From JAJAZB01 sp965249815 (GTDB lineage: Bacteria; Bacteroidota; Bacteroidia; Cytophagales; Spirosomataceae): a DNA stretch of 64,000 bases. The stretch lies in assembly GCA_965249815.1 (NCBI GenBank), contig CBDFMV010000003.1:1426001-1490000 (forward strand), in the 5' to 3' direction. Every line of letters begins with the position of its first letter. Position 1 is the stretch's first letter. A model generated the notes under the pieces. It was not told where the DNA came from. It saw only the letters and a program-made list of their open reading frames with translations, and did no database searches. A program made the position numbers and the translations under genes. Shown in pieces: positions 7,037 to 15,464 of the stretch.

Positions 7037-9328
7037 TCACCGCCGCCGCGTCGCCCGTTCGCGGCGTTTGCCGCGCGGCAATACGTCGGGGCGTTGGCGG
7101 TTGCCCTGCCGGGTGTCGGAGCGGTAGTCGCGGCGACCGGCCCCGACCAGTTCCAGATCCATGCTGCGGCGGGCGAGGTTGGTTTCTTTCACCCGTACCC
7201 GCACGGGGTCGCCGAAGGTGAAGACCCGGCCGCTGCGCTTGCCGACGATGCGGTAGTTTTCCTTGTCGAGTTCGTAGAAATCGTCCTTCAAATCAGACAT
7301 TTTCACCAGGCCCTCGCAGGCCGTTTCGGTGATTTCGACGAACATCCCGAACTCGGTCACGCCGGTGATGAGGCCGTCGAATTCTTCGCCGAGCAACTCG
7401 CTCATGAATTCCACCTGCTTGTACTTGATCGAGGCCCGCTCGGCTTCGGCGGCCACGCGCTCGCGCTCGGAGGAGTGCTTGCTCTGCGCTTCGAGGGGGG
7501 CGCGGTCGGCGGGCTGACCACCGTCGAGGTAGTGCTGGAGCAGGCGGTGGGCCATCATGTCGGGGTAGCGGCGGATGGGCGATGTGAAGTGCGAGTAGTG
7601 GTCGAAGGCCAGACCGAAGTGCCCCACCGGGTCGGTGCTGTAACGGGCTTTGGCCATCGTGCGCACAGCGAGGCTTTCGATCACGTTTTGCTCGGGTTTG
7701 CCTTCCACACTTTCCATCAGGGCGTTGAGCGAACGGGCCACCTGCGGGCCTTCAAACTTGAGATCGTAGCCCAGTTTCTGGGCAAACTTGGCAAAGGTTT
7801 GCAGCTTGTCGATGTTGGGCGCTTCGTGGATGCGGTACACCATCGTGTTGCGCGGGTCGTCTTTCTTTTTGTTGAAGACAAACTCCGCTACGCGCTTGTT
7901 GGCCAGCAGCATGAACTCCTCGATGAGCTTGTGGGCGTCCACGCGGACTTTCTGAAATACGCCGAGCGGTTTGCCGGCTTCGCTGAGGCGGAAGCGCACT
8001 TCCACGGTTTCAAAATTGACGGCCCCGTTGGCGAAACGCTCGTCGCGAAGTTTTTTGGCGAGGTCGTTGAGTGTGAGCAGTTCGCGCTGGAAGGGCGGGG
8101 GCGTGCTCGCCGACAAGAATGTCGGCGCTACGAGTACCTCCTGCGCCTCTTCGTAAGCAAAGCGGTGGTCGGAATGGATGACGGTGCGGCCAAACCACTC
8201 ATTCGCGATTTTCGCCTCGGGCGTGAGTTCAAACACCGCCGAAAACGTCAGCTTGTCTTCGTGCGGACGGAGCGAGCAGAGGTTGTTCGAGAGCTTTTCG
8301 GGCAGCATCGGCACGGTGCGGTCCACGAGGTACACCGACGTGGCGCGCTGACTGGCTTCGTTTTCGAGCAAGGTGCCTGGTTTCACGTAGTGGGTCACGT
8401 CGGCGATGTGGACGCCCACGCGGGTATTGCCGTTTTCGAGAAACTCCACCGACAGCGCATCATCGAAGTCCTTGGCGTCTACCGGGTCGATGGTGAAGGT
8501 GGTGATGGTTCGGAAATCGCGGCGGCCGTTCAGGTCGCTTTCCGTCAACTGCTCGGAAATGGCGTTGGCTTCGGCATCAACCGTGGCGTCGAAGTGGTAC
8601 GGCAACCCGAATTCGGCCAGGATGGCGTGCATTTCGGTGTTGTTTTCCCCGGCTTTGCCCAAAATCTCGGCCACTTCGCCCTCGGCGCGCTTGCCGGATT
8701 GGGGGAATTGCGTCACGCGCAAAATTACCTTCTCGCCCGCTTTCGCCCCGTTGAGCGCGGCGGCGGGCACGTAAAATTCTTCGTAAATCCGGCGGCTGTC
8801 GGGTACGAGCGTGGCGAATTTGGGGCCGGTTTGCTCCAGTGTCCCGACGACCGTCGCGTGGCGGCGTTCCAGAATTTCCTTCACCTCGCCCTCGGCCTTC
8901 CGGCCACTGCGCTTGCTGCCCTGCCAGACGGCAATTTTTACCAAATCGCCGTCCATCGCCCCGTTGAGGTCTTCGGTGGCGATCCAGGCGTCTTCGGCGT
9001 GTTCGTCGCTGACGACGAAGGCAAAGCGCGAATTGGTGTGCTCGACCCGGCCCGTGCGGTAGCGCAGGCCGGTGTCCACGGTGTAGGTGCCGTCGGTGTG
9101 GCGGAGGAGTTTGTTGCTGGTGGCGAGGTCTTCGAGGAGGGCCTGGAAAAGTTCTTTCGTGCGACGGTCTTTCACCGAGAACGCCTTGTGGACGTCGTTG
9201 AGCGAAAACGTCCGCTCGTAGTTGAGGTCGAAAAAGGCGTAGATTTCGTCTTTCAATCGGGCGAGGAATCGTTCTTCTTTTGTCAGTTTGGCGGGTTCTT
9301 CCGGTTGGCTGCGTTTGGGGTTCTTCAT
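7037..9328 (-). CDS. rnr: Ribonuclease R
   Basis: This 763-aa 3'-5' exoribonuclease degrades structured RNA. Order: N-terminal helix-turn-helix (about 20-90), cold-shock domains (about 90-230), RNB catalytic domain beginning with TIDPVDAKDFDDAL (Asp281, Asp287, Asp289, Asp290 bind metal), S1 domain near residues 650-720 (GLITGVTEFGMFVEI), and a basic tail rich in Arg. An unusual insert, VAPTFLSASTPP (residues about 400-411), is encoded by a palindromic repeat that entered the gene in frame (see 8108-8127). The ATG and length are normal for the family. Confidence 0.95.
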   Translation of the reverse strand: MKNPKRSQPEEPAKLTKEERFLARLKDEIYAFFDLNYERTFSLNDVHKAFSVKDRRTKELFQALLEDLATSNKLLRHTDGTYTVDTGLRYRTGRVEHTNSRFAFVVSDEHAEDAWIATEDLNGAMDGDLVKIAVWQGSKRSGRKAEGEVKEILERRHATVVGTLEQTGPKFATLVPDSRRIYEEFYVPAAALNGAKAGEKVILRVTQFPQSGKRAEGEVAEILGKAGENNTEMHAILAEFGLPYHFDATVDAEANAISEQLTESDLNGRRDFRTITTFTIDPVDAKDFDDALSVEFLENGNTRVGVHIADVTHYVKPGTLLENEASQRATSVYLVDRTVPMLPEKLSNNLCSLRPHEDKLTFSAVFELTPEAKIANEWFGRTVIHSDHRFAYEEAQEVLVAPTFLSASTPPPFQRELLTLNDLAKKLRDERFANGAVNFETVEVRFRLSEAGKPLGVFQKVRVDAHKLIEEFMLLANKRVAEFVFNKKKDDPRNTMVYRIHEAPNIDKLQTFAKFAQKLGYDLKFEGPQVARSLNALMESVEGKPEQNVIESLAVRTMAKARYSTDPVGHFGLAFDHYSHFTSPIRRYPDMMAHRLLQHYLDGGQPADRAPLEAQSKHSSERERVAAEAERASIKYKQVEFMSELLGEEFDGLITGVTEFGMFVEITETACEGLVKMSDLKDDFYELDKENYRIVGKRSGRVFTFGDPVRVRVKETNLARRSMDLELVGAGRRDYRSDTRQGNRQRPDVLPRGKRRERATRRR
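8108..8127. repeat. Palindromic repeat inserted in frame in the RNase R gene
   Basis: A perfect 7-bp inverted repeat (CGCCGAC ... GTCGGCG, 6-nt loop) lies inside the coding region, next to GCTACGAG. It encodes part of a VAPTFLSA-like peptide within the RNB domain. The peptide sits between EEAQEVL and FQRELLTL, where homologues are expected to have a short loop. The same palindrome is not seen elsewhere in this window. Confidence 0.55.
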
Positions 9329-9520
9329 GCTAAAAATTCAAAAAGGAAACGGCGAGAGAATGGGCGGTAAGTTCGTAAAAAAGCGTTGCAATCGCCGTTC
9401 CAGGTGGGCAACAAGGGCCGGTGGTGCTTCGTTCAGTGCGCAACCCACACCGGGTTGGCGCTTCGTCCGGATGCCCCGGATAAATAAAATACGCCGGGGT
9501 GGTTTCTGGTGAAAGTTCCC

Positions 9521-9528
9521 TAATTTTG
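9521..9528 (+). promoter_or_regulatory. -7 box TAATTTTG upstream of mreB
   Basis: Exact TAnnTTTG match, 46 nt upstream of the mreB ATG. It is likely to drive the mreBCD operon. The rest of the 9329-9574 gap holds no convincing gene. Confidence 0.6.
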
Positions 9529-9574
9529 CACATTATCAGTAGTTTCTAACCCGTAAGCTCCTCCTATCTACTTC

Positions 9575-10600
9575 ATGGGATTGTTTGATTTTCTGACCAG
9601 CGACATCGCCATCGACCTGGGGACGGCGAACACGCTGATCATCCACAAAGACAAAATTGTCGTCGACGAGCCTTCCATAATCGCAATGGATAAGATTTCC
9701 GGCAAAGTGCTGGCCATCGGAACCAAAGCGATGCAAATGCACGAAAAGACCAACGAAAATATCAAGACCATCCGCCCGCTGCGCGATGGCGTCATTGCTG
9801 ATTTTACCGCCGCCGAGTTGATGATTCGCGGCATGATTAAGCTCATTGACACGGGCAGCCGCTTTTTCACGCCCTCGCACCGCATGGTGATTTGCATTCC
9901 GTCGGGCATTACCGAAGTGGAAAAACGCGCCGTGAAGGATTCCGCCGAACACGCCGGGGCGAAGGAAGTCTACATGGTACACGAACCCATCGCGGCGGCC
10001 ATTGGCATTGGCATCGACATTCAGCAACCCAATGGTTCGATGATCGTGGACATCGGCGGCGGCACGACCGAAATCGCCGTGATTGCGCTGTCGGGCATTG
10101 TCTGCGAACAATCCATCCGCATTGCGGGCGACGTGTTCACCCGCGACATCGTCGATTACATGCGCCGCGAGCACAACCTGCTCATCGGCGAGCGCTCGGC
10201 CGAACTCATCAAAATCGAGGTCGGTGCCGCCCTGCCCGAACTCGACAACCCGCCCGCCGATTACGAAATCCGGGGACGCGATTTGATGACGGGCATTCCG
10301 AAGGAAATCAAAGTCACGTACTCCGAGATCGCCTACGCCCTCGACAAATCCATTTCAAAGATTGAAGAAGCCGTGATGAAAGCCCTGGAAATTTCGCCGC
10401 CGGAGCTTTCCGCCGACATTTACCACAACGGCATCCACCTCACGGGCGGCGGGGCGCTGCTCCACGGCCTCGACAAACGCATCGCGGCCAAAACCAAGCT
10501 TCCCATCCACATCGCCGACGACCCGCTCAAAGCCGTCGTGCGTGGCACCGGCGAGGTGCTCAAGGATTTGGAGAAATACAAAGCGGTATTGATTAGTTAG
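9575..10600 (+). CDS. mreB: Rod-shape actin homologue MreB
   Basis: MreB (341 aa) forms ATP-dependent membrane filaments that guide lateral wall synthesis. The phosphate-1 loop IDLGTANTLI is near the N-terminus and the phosphate-2 segment MIVDIGGGTTEIAVIALSG is in the middle. The C-terminal LTGGGALLHGLDKRI is intact. It begins an mreB-mreC-mreD operon with 68-75 bp gaps that are each filled by a heptamer hairpin. Length and sequence are those of a functional gene. Confidence 0.97.
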   Translation: MGLFDFLTSDIAIDLGTANTLIIHKDKIVVDEPSIIAMDKISGKVLAIGTKAMQMHEKTNENIKTIRPLRDGVIADFTAAELMIRGMIKLIDTGSRFFTPSHRMVICIPSGITEVEKRAVKDSAEHAGAKEVYMVHEPIAAAIGIGIDIQQPNGSMIVDIGGGTTEIAVIALSGIVCEQSIRIAGDVFTRDIVDYMRREHNLLIGERSAELIKIEVGAALPELDNPPADYEIRGRDLMTGIPKEIKVTYSEIAYALDKSISKIEEAVMKALEISPPELSADIYHNGIHLTGGGALLHGLDKRIAAKTKLPIHIADDPLKAVVRGTGEVLKDLEKYKAVLIS

Positions 10601-10601
10601 C

Positions 10602-10663
10602 AGTGCGAAGGGCGTAGTGCGTAGCGTGAAAAACTACGCACTACGCTCTTCGCACTACGCACT
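10602..10663. repeat. Heptamer inverted repeat, CGTAGTG family (mreB-mreC gap)
   Basis: The left arm contains AGTGCGA, AGGGCGT, AGTGCGT, AGCGTGA. The right arm reads CTACGCA, CTACGCT, CTTCGCA, CTACGCA. It starts 2 nt after the mreB TAG and ends 5 nt before the mreC ATG. It would be transcribed as an intercistronic hairpin. Confidence 0.85.
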
Positions 10664-10668
10664 CCATC

Positions 10669-11496
10669 ATGGACCAACTCTTCGCGTTCATCGCCCGGCA
10701 GCGGGCGTTTATTTTGTTCGTGGCGCTGGAGGTGCTGAGTTTCTGGCTGTTTTTCAAGTACAACAACTACCCCAGCGCGGTGTACTTCAACTCGGCCAAT
10801 TACTACGCCGGGCGGCTGATGCAACTCCAGTCGTCGGCCACGCAGTACATGAACCTGGGCCGGGTCAACGCGGGCCTGGCCGAGGAAAACGCCCGCCTGC
10901 ACGCCCAATTGGCCCAGCGGCAAAGCCAGCAACTGACGGGCGTCAGCTACAAGGCCGATTCGCTGGTGGCCAGCCGCTTCCAGACGATGGTGGCGAAGGT
11001 CATCAACAACTCCACGAGTTTATCCAACAACTTCCTGACCATCGACAAAGGCCTCGCCGACGGCGTGCAGCCTGGTATGGGCGTAATTTCGGCCACGGGC
11101 GTGGTAGGCAAGGTGAAAGTGTGCTCGGAACATTTTTCGGTGCTCACCTCAGTGCTGCATTCCGAAAACATGGTTTCCTCGAAAATCCAGCGCAGTGGCG
11201 AAATCGCCTCCGCCAAATGGGACGGCATCAGCCCCGATCTCATCAACCTGCTGTACCTGTCGCGCTATAAATCGGTGAAACTGGGCGATACCGTCGTCAC
11301 GTCCGACCTCAACTCCGTTTTCCCCGGTGGCGTGCCGGTGGGCTACGTCCGGCAACTCAAACCCAGCGCCGACGGCGCGTTCTGGGACATCAAACTCCGC
11401 CTGGCGACCGATTTCCCGAACCTCTCGTACGTGTACGTGGTAAACAACCGCCTCAAAACCGAACAGGATTCGCTGGAAACGGAAGCGAAAAAATAA
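10669..11496 (+). CDS. mreC: Rod-shape-determining protein MreC
   Basis: MreC (275 aa) is a bitopic protein that links MreB to the periplasmic wall-synthesis complex. A single membrane helix spans about residues 13-31 (FILFVALEVLSFWLFF). A short coiled coil follows (about 60-90), then the beta-rich periplasmic domain with DKGLADGVQPGMGVISATGVVGKV. The C-terminus ends in charged EAKK. It is the second gene of mreBCD. Confidence 0.95.
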   Translation: MDQLFAFIARQRAFILFVALEVLSFWLFFKYNNYPSAVYFNSANYYAGRLMQLQSSATQYMNLGRVNAGLAEENARLHAQLAQRQSQQLTGVSYKADSLVASRFQTMVAKVINNSTSLSNNFLTIDKGLADGVQPGMGVISATGVVGKVKVCSEHFSVLTSVLHSENMVSSKIQRSGEIASAKWDGISPDLINLLYLSRYKSVKLGDTVVTSDLNSVFPGGVPVGYVRQLKPSADGAFWDIKLRLATDFPNLSYVYVVNNRLKTEQDSLETEAKK

Positions 11497-11567
11497 GTTG
11501 GTAGTAAGCAGTTGGCAGTAAAGGCTGGCTGTTTTTACTGCCAACTGCCAACTGCCAACTGCCAACT
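11497..11567. repeat. Heptamer inverted repeat, TTGGCAG family (mreC-mreD gap)
   Basis: The left arm has TTGGTAG, TAAGCAG, TTGGCAG, TAAAGGC. The right arm is CTGCCAA repeated four times. It begins at the base after the mreC TAA and ends 5 nt before the proposed TTG start of mreD. The same heptamers recur at 25356 and 57373. Confidence 0.88.
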
Positions 11568-11571
11568 TATT

Positions 11572-12078
11572 TTGACTACCCGAACGCTCTTCAATCTTTT
11601 TTTCTGGACGGCCCTGTTCGTGGCCTTGCAGGTGCTGCTGTTCCGCAACCTGGCCCTGTTTCATTACGGGTTCTGCTTCGTGTACGTGGCTACAATCTTA
11701 TTGCTGCCCTTCGATGCCAGCCCGGTCGCCGTGCTGCTGACGGGTTTCGGCGTGGGGTTGCTGGTGGATATTTTCTACAACACGCCGGGCCTGCACGCGG
11801 CGGCCACGGTCGTGACGGCCTACGTCCGGCCGTTTACCATCCGGTTGCTCATGCCCCAACGCGGCTACGAAGAGCGCAACGAACCCCTCATCAGCGAGCT
11901 GGGCCTGGCGTGGTTTCTTATGTACACGGCGCTGCTGGTTTTTGTGCACCATCTCGTGGTGTTCTTCGTCGAAGCCTCCAACTGGACGCTGTGGTTGCCC
12001 ACGCTGGGCAAAGCCCTGGCCAGCACCGTTTTTACCACGGTGGTGATTACCCTGCTCCAGGTTTTCCGCAGAAACTGA
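11572..12078 (+). CDS. mreD: Rod-shape-determining membrane protein MreD
   Basis: MreD is a small polytopic protein of the elongasome; this one has about 168 residues and five hydrophobic helices (for example FFWTALFVALQVLLF and GLAWFLMYTALLVFVHHLV). A TTG start at 11572 is chosen. The only upstream ATG (11512) would translate the right arm of the heptamer hairpin as a cysteine-rich leader, which is unlikely. Identity rests on position after mreC, length and hydrophobic profile; MreD sequences are poorly conserved. Confidence 0.82.
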   Translation: MTTRTLFNLFFWTALFVALQVLLFRNLALFHYGFCFVYVATILLLPFDASPVAVLLTGFGVGLLVDIFYNTPGLHAAATVVTAYVRPFTIRLLMPQRGYEERNEPLISELGLAWFLMYTALLVFVHHLVVFFVEASNWTLWLPTLGKALASTVFTTVVITLLQVFRRN

Positions 12079-12153
12079 GGAATTTTTCCGTCAATTTGGC
12101 AGCGTCGGCCAACCAAAAACGGCGTGGCAGGTTTTGTGCGAGGGTTGTTTCTC

Positions 12154-12161
12154 TACCTTTA
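12154..12161 (+). promoter_or_regulatory. -7-like box TACCTTTA upstream of the ECF sigma gene
   Basis: Seven of eight positions match TAnnTTTG. It lies 20 nt upstream of the ATG at 12182. Confidence 0.45.
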
Positions 12162-12181
12162 TCCCCTCAGACCGCATCCCT

Positions 12182-12823
12182 ATGGCCGACGAGCAAGAAC
12201 ACATCGAACAAGAACAGGAGGAGGTTCTTCCCCAACGGCAGAATTATTCGGACGAAGAGAAGTACCGCATCTTCGACCGGGAATTCATGCCGCACATCAA
12301 TTCCATGTACAACTTCGGGTTTCGTCTGACGATGGACGAAGACGAGGCCAATGACCTCGTGCAGGACACCTACCTGAAGGCTTTTCGCTTCATCAACTCT
12401 TTCGAAACCGGAACCAACGCCAAAGCATGGCTGTTCCGCATCCTGAAAAACAGCTTCATCAACGACTACCGGAAGAAAACCAAGGAGCCGAATAAAGTTG
12501 ATTACCAGGAAATTGAGCAGTACTACGACTCGGAGGAAGCCGCCGGAACCGAACAAACCACCGACCTGCGCAGCGAAACGGTCCAGGAACTGCTCGGCGA
12601 CGAAATCGCGAAGGCGCTCAACTCGCTGCCCGTCGATTTCCGGACGGTCATCATCCTCTGCGACGTGGAAGGCTTTACGTACGAAGAGATGGCCAAGATT
12701 CTCGACATCCCCATCGGTACCGTTCGTTCGCGCCTGCACCGCGCCCGGATGTTGCTGAAAGACAAGCTCAAGACCTACGCCGCCTCCATGGGGTACGATA
12801 CCGAGAGTGCGTTGCCGGAGTGA
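12182..12823 (+). CDS. ECF-type RNA polymerase sigma factor
   Basis: The 213-residue protein has the sigma region 2 signature DEANDLVQDTYLKAFRF near residues 50-70 and a region 4 helix-turn-helix FTYEEMAKILDIPIGTVRSRLHRAR near 160-185. It belongs to the group-4 family, which redirects RNA polymerase in response to a signal. The acidic N-terminal extension (EQEHIEQEQEEVLPQ) is typical of a conserved Bacteroidota subtype. The next gene encodes a small Cys/His protein that may be its anti-sigma factor. The start at 12182 is chosen because a -7-like box precedes it. Confidence 0.92.
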   Translation: MADEQEHIEQEQEEVLPQRQNYSDEEKYRIFDREFMPHINSMYNFGFRLTMDEDEANDLVQDTYLKAFRFINSFETGTNAKAWLFRILKNSFINDYRKKTKEPNKVDYQEIEQYYDSEEAAGTEQTTDLRSETVQELLGDEIAKALNSLPVDFRTVIILCDVEGFTYEEMAKILDIPIGTVRSRLHRARMLLKDKLKTYAASMGYDTESALPE

Positions 12824-12940
12824 TTATCAACGTATTAAGTTCAATTTTAGGTAAAAATAATTCTATAAAAAAGTGCAGCGGGTCGGAACCATCCGTTAAC
12901 TTTCAGGGGTTTACCTGCCAACGTGACAAACTGACCTACA

Positions 12941-13252
12941 ATGAGCCAGCCTTATAAATTGGACGAACTGACGGCCCTGGTGGATGCATCGGCCAGAGCG
13001 GGGAACGAGGGGAAAAGGCACAACTGCCTGCACCGCGCCGAGTGCATGAAAATGATTGAACTGGTCATAGATGGCGAGGCTTCCTCCGAACAATTCGAAC
13101 ACATCCGTCAGAACATCGGCAAGTGCCTGCCCTGCGAACAGGGCTACAGCCTCGAAAAAAGTGTCAAAGAGGCTCTGCAATTTCGACTCGAAAAACGCGA
13201 AGTTCCCACCAACCTGCTCGAAATCATCCGCTCCCGCGTTTCCTCACTTTAG
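12941..13252 (+). CDS. Small zinc-binding anti-sigma-like protein
   Basis: The 103-residue soluble protein lies 117 bp downstream of the ECF sigma gene. Its core has CLHRAEC (about 29-35), then HIRQNIGKCLPC (about 54-65). This resembles the zinc anti-sigma motif (His...Cys-x2-Cys), although the usual His-x3-Cys spacing is stretched to His-x7-Cys. No membrane helix is present, so it would act in the cytoplasm. The role as partner of the upstream sigma factor is inferred from position and Cys/His content. Confidence 0.7.
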   Translation: MSQPYKLDELTALVDASARAGNEGKRHNCLHRAECMKMIELVIDGEASSEQFEHIRQNIGKCLPCEQGYSLEKSVKEALQFRLEKREVPTNLLEIIRSRVSSL

Positions 13253-13331
13253 TTAGTAAGTTGTTGGTTAGTAGGGTGTTGGTTTTTGAAAATGAATAAC
13301 TCAATCAACCAGTAACCAATAACCTCTTAAC
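13250..13331. repeat. Heptamer-like inverted repeat (GTTAGTA/CCAATAA) before gmk
   Basis: The left arm alternates GTTAGTA with GTTG-rich words in a period near 15. The right arm reads CCAGTAA, CCAATAA, CCTCTTA. It begins at the stop codon of the anti-sigma-like gene and ends 7 nt before the gmk ATG. It is more degenerate than the other copies. Confidence 0.6.
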
Positions 13332-13338
13332 TTGCGTC

Positions 13339-13938
13339 ATGCAAGGCAAACTCGTTATTTTCTCCGCGCCGTCGGGGTCGGGCAAAACCACCATCGTTCA
13401 TCACCTGCTCGATACCAACCCGAACCTCGGTTTCTCCATCTCAGCCTGCACCCGCGACAAACGGGGCCGCAGCGAGGAAAACGGCAAGGACTACTACTTT
13501 CTGACTCCCGCTGATTTTAAGCAGAAAATTGACAACCACGAATTCGTGGAGTGGGAAGAAGTGTATCCGGGTGCGTACTACGGAACGCTGAAATCGGAAG
13601 TTGAACGGGTTTGGGCGGAAGGAAAGCACGTTATTTTCGACGTGGACGTGCGCGGCGGGCTGAGCATTAAAGAGCATTACGGCGACCGGGCGCTGGCGAT
13701 TTTCGTAAAGGTGCCGTCGGAGGAAATTCTGGAGCAGCGCCTGCGCGGGCGCGGCACCGAAACCGCCGACAGCCTCTCGCGGCGGCTGTTCAAGGTGAAA
13801 TTCGAGATGAGTTTTCAGGATGAATTCGACGCCATCCTCGTCAACGATGACCTCGATCACGCCTTGGCCAAAGCCCAGAACCTGGTGGACGAGTTCCTGC
13901 AAAACGACACCATTCCGGCAAAAGCAACCGTTTTGTGA
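13339..13938 (+). CDS. gmk: Guanylate kinase
   Basis: This enzyme (199 aa) phosphorylates GMP to GDP using ATP. The P-loop SAPSGSGKTT is at residues 9-18, and the GMP-binding ISACTRDKRGRSEENGKDYYF region follows. Length is normal. The TGA stop is formed by the first GTGAGAA heptamer of the following repeat. Confidence 0.96.
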   Translation: MQGKLVIFSAPSGSGKTTIVHHLLDTNPNLGFSISACTRDKRGRSEENGKDYYFLTPADFKQKIDNHEFVEWEEVYPGAYYGTLKSEVERVWAEGKHVIFDVDVRGGLSIKEHYGDRALAIFVKVPSEEILEQRLRGRGTETADSLSRRLFKVKFEMSFQDEFDAILVNDDLDHALAKAQNLVDEFLQNDTIPAKATVL

Positions 13939-14011
13939 GAAGTGAGAGGTAAGAAGTGAGATGCAAAAAATGCATTTTAAAACTTCTTACCTCTCACTTC
14001 TCACCTCTTAC
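13935..14011. repeat. Heptamer inverted repeat, GTGAGAR family (gmk-nadD gap)
   Basis: The left arm reads GTGAGAA, GTGAGAG, GTAAGAA, GTGAGAT in perfect 7-nt register. The right arm reads CTTCTTA, CCTCTCA, CTTCTCA, CCTCTTA. The left arm supplies the gmk stop codon, and the right arm ends 4 nt before the nadD ATG. Confidence 0.9.
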
Positions 14012-14015
14012 AACC

Positions 14016-14588
14016 ATGCGCATTGGCCTTTTCTTCGGCTCGTTCAACCCCATTCACGTCGGGCACCTGATTGTGGCCAATGTCATGGCAACCACGACCG
14101 ACCTGGAGCAGGTCTGGTTCGTGGTGTCGCCGCAGAATCCGTTCAAGAAAAACAAGTCGCTGCTCCATGAATTCGACCGCTTCGATTTAGTCGAACGCGC
14201 CATTGCCGACAACCACCGGCTGAAAGCCACCGACGTGGAATTTTCGATGCCCCGCCCCAGCTACACCATCGACACGCTCCGGCGGCTGCACGAGAAATTC
14301 CCCCAGCACACCTTCCGGCTTATCATCGGCGAAGACAACCTCGCGCAGTTTCCGGCCTGGAAAGAGCATGAGGCCATTTTGAATGACTTTGGCCTGAACG
14401 TGTACCCGCGCCCCAATTCCGAGCCAAGCAACCTGTGTACGCACCCGGCCGTGCGGTGGGTGGAAGCCCCGCTGCTCGGCATTTCAGCCACGTTCATCCG
14501 CGCCCAACTCCGGGCGGGCCGCTCCATCCGCTACATGGTGCCCGACACCGTGGAGCAGTTGATTGAGTTGAAAAAATTTTATGTCTGA
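14016..14588 (+). CDS. nadD: Nicotinate-nucleotide adenylyltransferase
   Basis: NadD (190 aa) adenylates nicotinate mononucleotide in NAD synthesis. The nucleotidyltransferase motif GSFNPIHVGH lies at residues 7-16, and the C-terminal ISATFIRAQLRAGRSIRYMVP carries the ISSTxxR-like signature. The start at 14016 (MRIGLFFGSFNP) is firm, since the longer open frame translates the heptamer hairpin. The gene overlaps the next one by 8 bp (ATG at 14581 within its last codons), so the two are probably translationally coupled. Confidence 0.95.
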   Translation: MRIGLFFGSFNPIHVGHLIVANVMATTTDLEQVWFVVSPQNPFKKNKSLLHEFDRFDLVERAIADNHRLKATDVEFSMPRPSYTIDTLRRLHEKFPQHTFRLIIGEDNLAQFPAWKEHEAILNDFGLNVYPRPNSEPSNLCTHPAVRWVEAPLLGISATFIRAQLRAGRSIRYMVPDTVEQLIELKKFYV

Positions 14589-15387
14589 AACCATCGCCAT
14601 CCTCGGCTGCGGCTGGCTGGGTTTGCCACTCGGGGCCGAACTCGTCCGCCGGGGCCACCGCGTGAAAGGCAGCACCACCCGCGCCGAACGCCTGCCCCAA
14701 CTGGCCGAAGCGGGCATCGAGCCGTACCAGCTTGATTTCACCCCGCAGCCCGACGGCGGCCTTCTGGAATTTCTCGAAAGCGTCGACGTTCTCGTCGTCA
14801 GCATCCCGCCCCGCGCCGGCAAGCAGGGCGAGGGGTTTCATCCACAGCAAATTGCGGCGCTGGCTAAACGGCTTCGCGGCCCCCGCCTCCACCTTATTTA
14901 CCTTTCCTCAACTTCCGTGTACCCCGATACGGGTGGGGAAGCGACCGAAGCAGGCGTTGTTTCGGAAAACCATCCGCTCGTTCAGGCAGAGCACATTTTG
15001 GGGAAAACCGGCCTGCCGCTCACCGTGGTTCGTTTCGGCGGGTTGATGGGTTACGAGCGCATTCCGGGGAAGTACTTCATCGGCAAAACCGTCACGACCG
15101 GCGATGTACCCGTCAATTTTATCCACCGCAACGACGCCGTGGGGGTTTTGGTACAAATCATCCGGCAAGCCGTTTGGGGCGAAACATTCAACGCCGTGGC
15201 CCCGCAGCATCCCATTCGCCGCGCCATTTACCGCAAAAACGCTGAGCAGTTCGGCTGGGAAGCGCCGCGTTTCGAGGTTCCTGTCGCGCCCGAACCGTTC
15301 AAAATAATTTCCCCAAACCGGCTCATCGAGCGCCTGAATTACCCCTTTATTTTCCCCGACCCGCTCGACTTCGCCTACGGCGCGTAG
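14581..15387 (+). CDS. NAD(P)-binding epimerase/dehydratase-like protein (YeeZ type)
   Basis: The 268-residue Rossmann-fold protein has an N-terminal nucleotide-binding loop ILGCGWLGLPLG (residues 6-17). A YLSSTSVYPDTGG segment lies where extended SDRs carry the catalytic Ser/Tyr region. It resembles the YeeZ/SDR-like group of unknown substrate. It overlaps nadD by 8 bp. Confidence 0.82.
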   Translation: MSETIAILGCGWLGLPLGAELVRRGHRVKGSTTRAERLPQLAEAGIEPYQLDFTPQPDGGLLEFLESVDVLVVSIPPRAGKQGEGFHPQQIAALAKRLRGPRLHLIYLSSTSVYPDTGGEATEAGVVSENHPLVQAEHILGKTGLPLTVVRFGGLMGYERIPGKYFIGKTVTTGDVPVNFIHRNDAVGVLVQIIRQAVWGETFNAVAPQHPIRRAIYRKNAEQFGWEAPRFEVPVAPEPFKIISPNRLIERLNYPFIFPDPLDFAYGA

Positions 15388-15395
15388 GCGTGGGA

Positions 15396-15429
15396 CAAAA
15401 AAACGGCACCTCCAGGGCCAGGGATGCCG
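15396..15429 (-). terminator. Terminator of the lipoprotein/TonB receptor unit
   Basis: Read on the minus strand, an imperfect stem (CGGCATCCCTGG with CCTGGAGGTGCCG) is followed by a T7 run. It lies downstream of the 15465 lipoprotein gene. Confidence 0.55.
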
Positions 15430-15464
15430 CTGTTTCGGGAGCAGGAGCGCCTCGCCTGTCGTTG

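Noticed and set aside
7094..9370. 758-residue plus-strand ORF antisense to RNase R
   Set aside because: It is a codon-bias shadow; the minus-strand frame has all RNase R motifs.
9330..9533. 67-residue minus-strand ORF between RNase R and mreB
   Set aside because: It overlaps the mreB promoter region, shows no family motif, and its composition is that of intergenic DNA.
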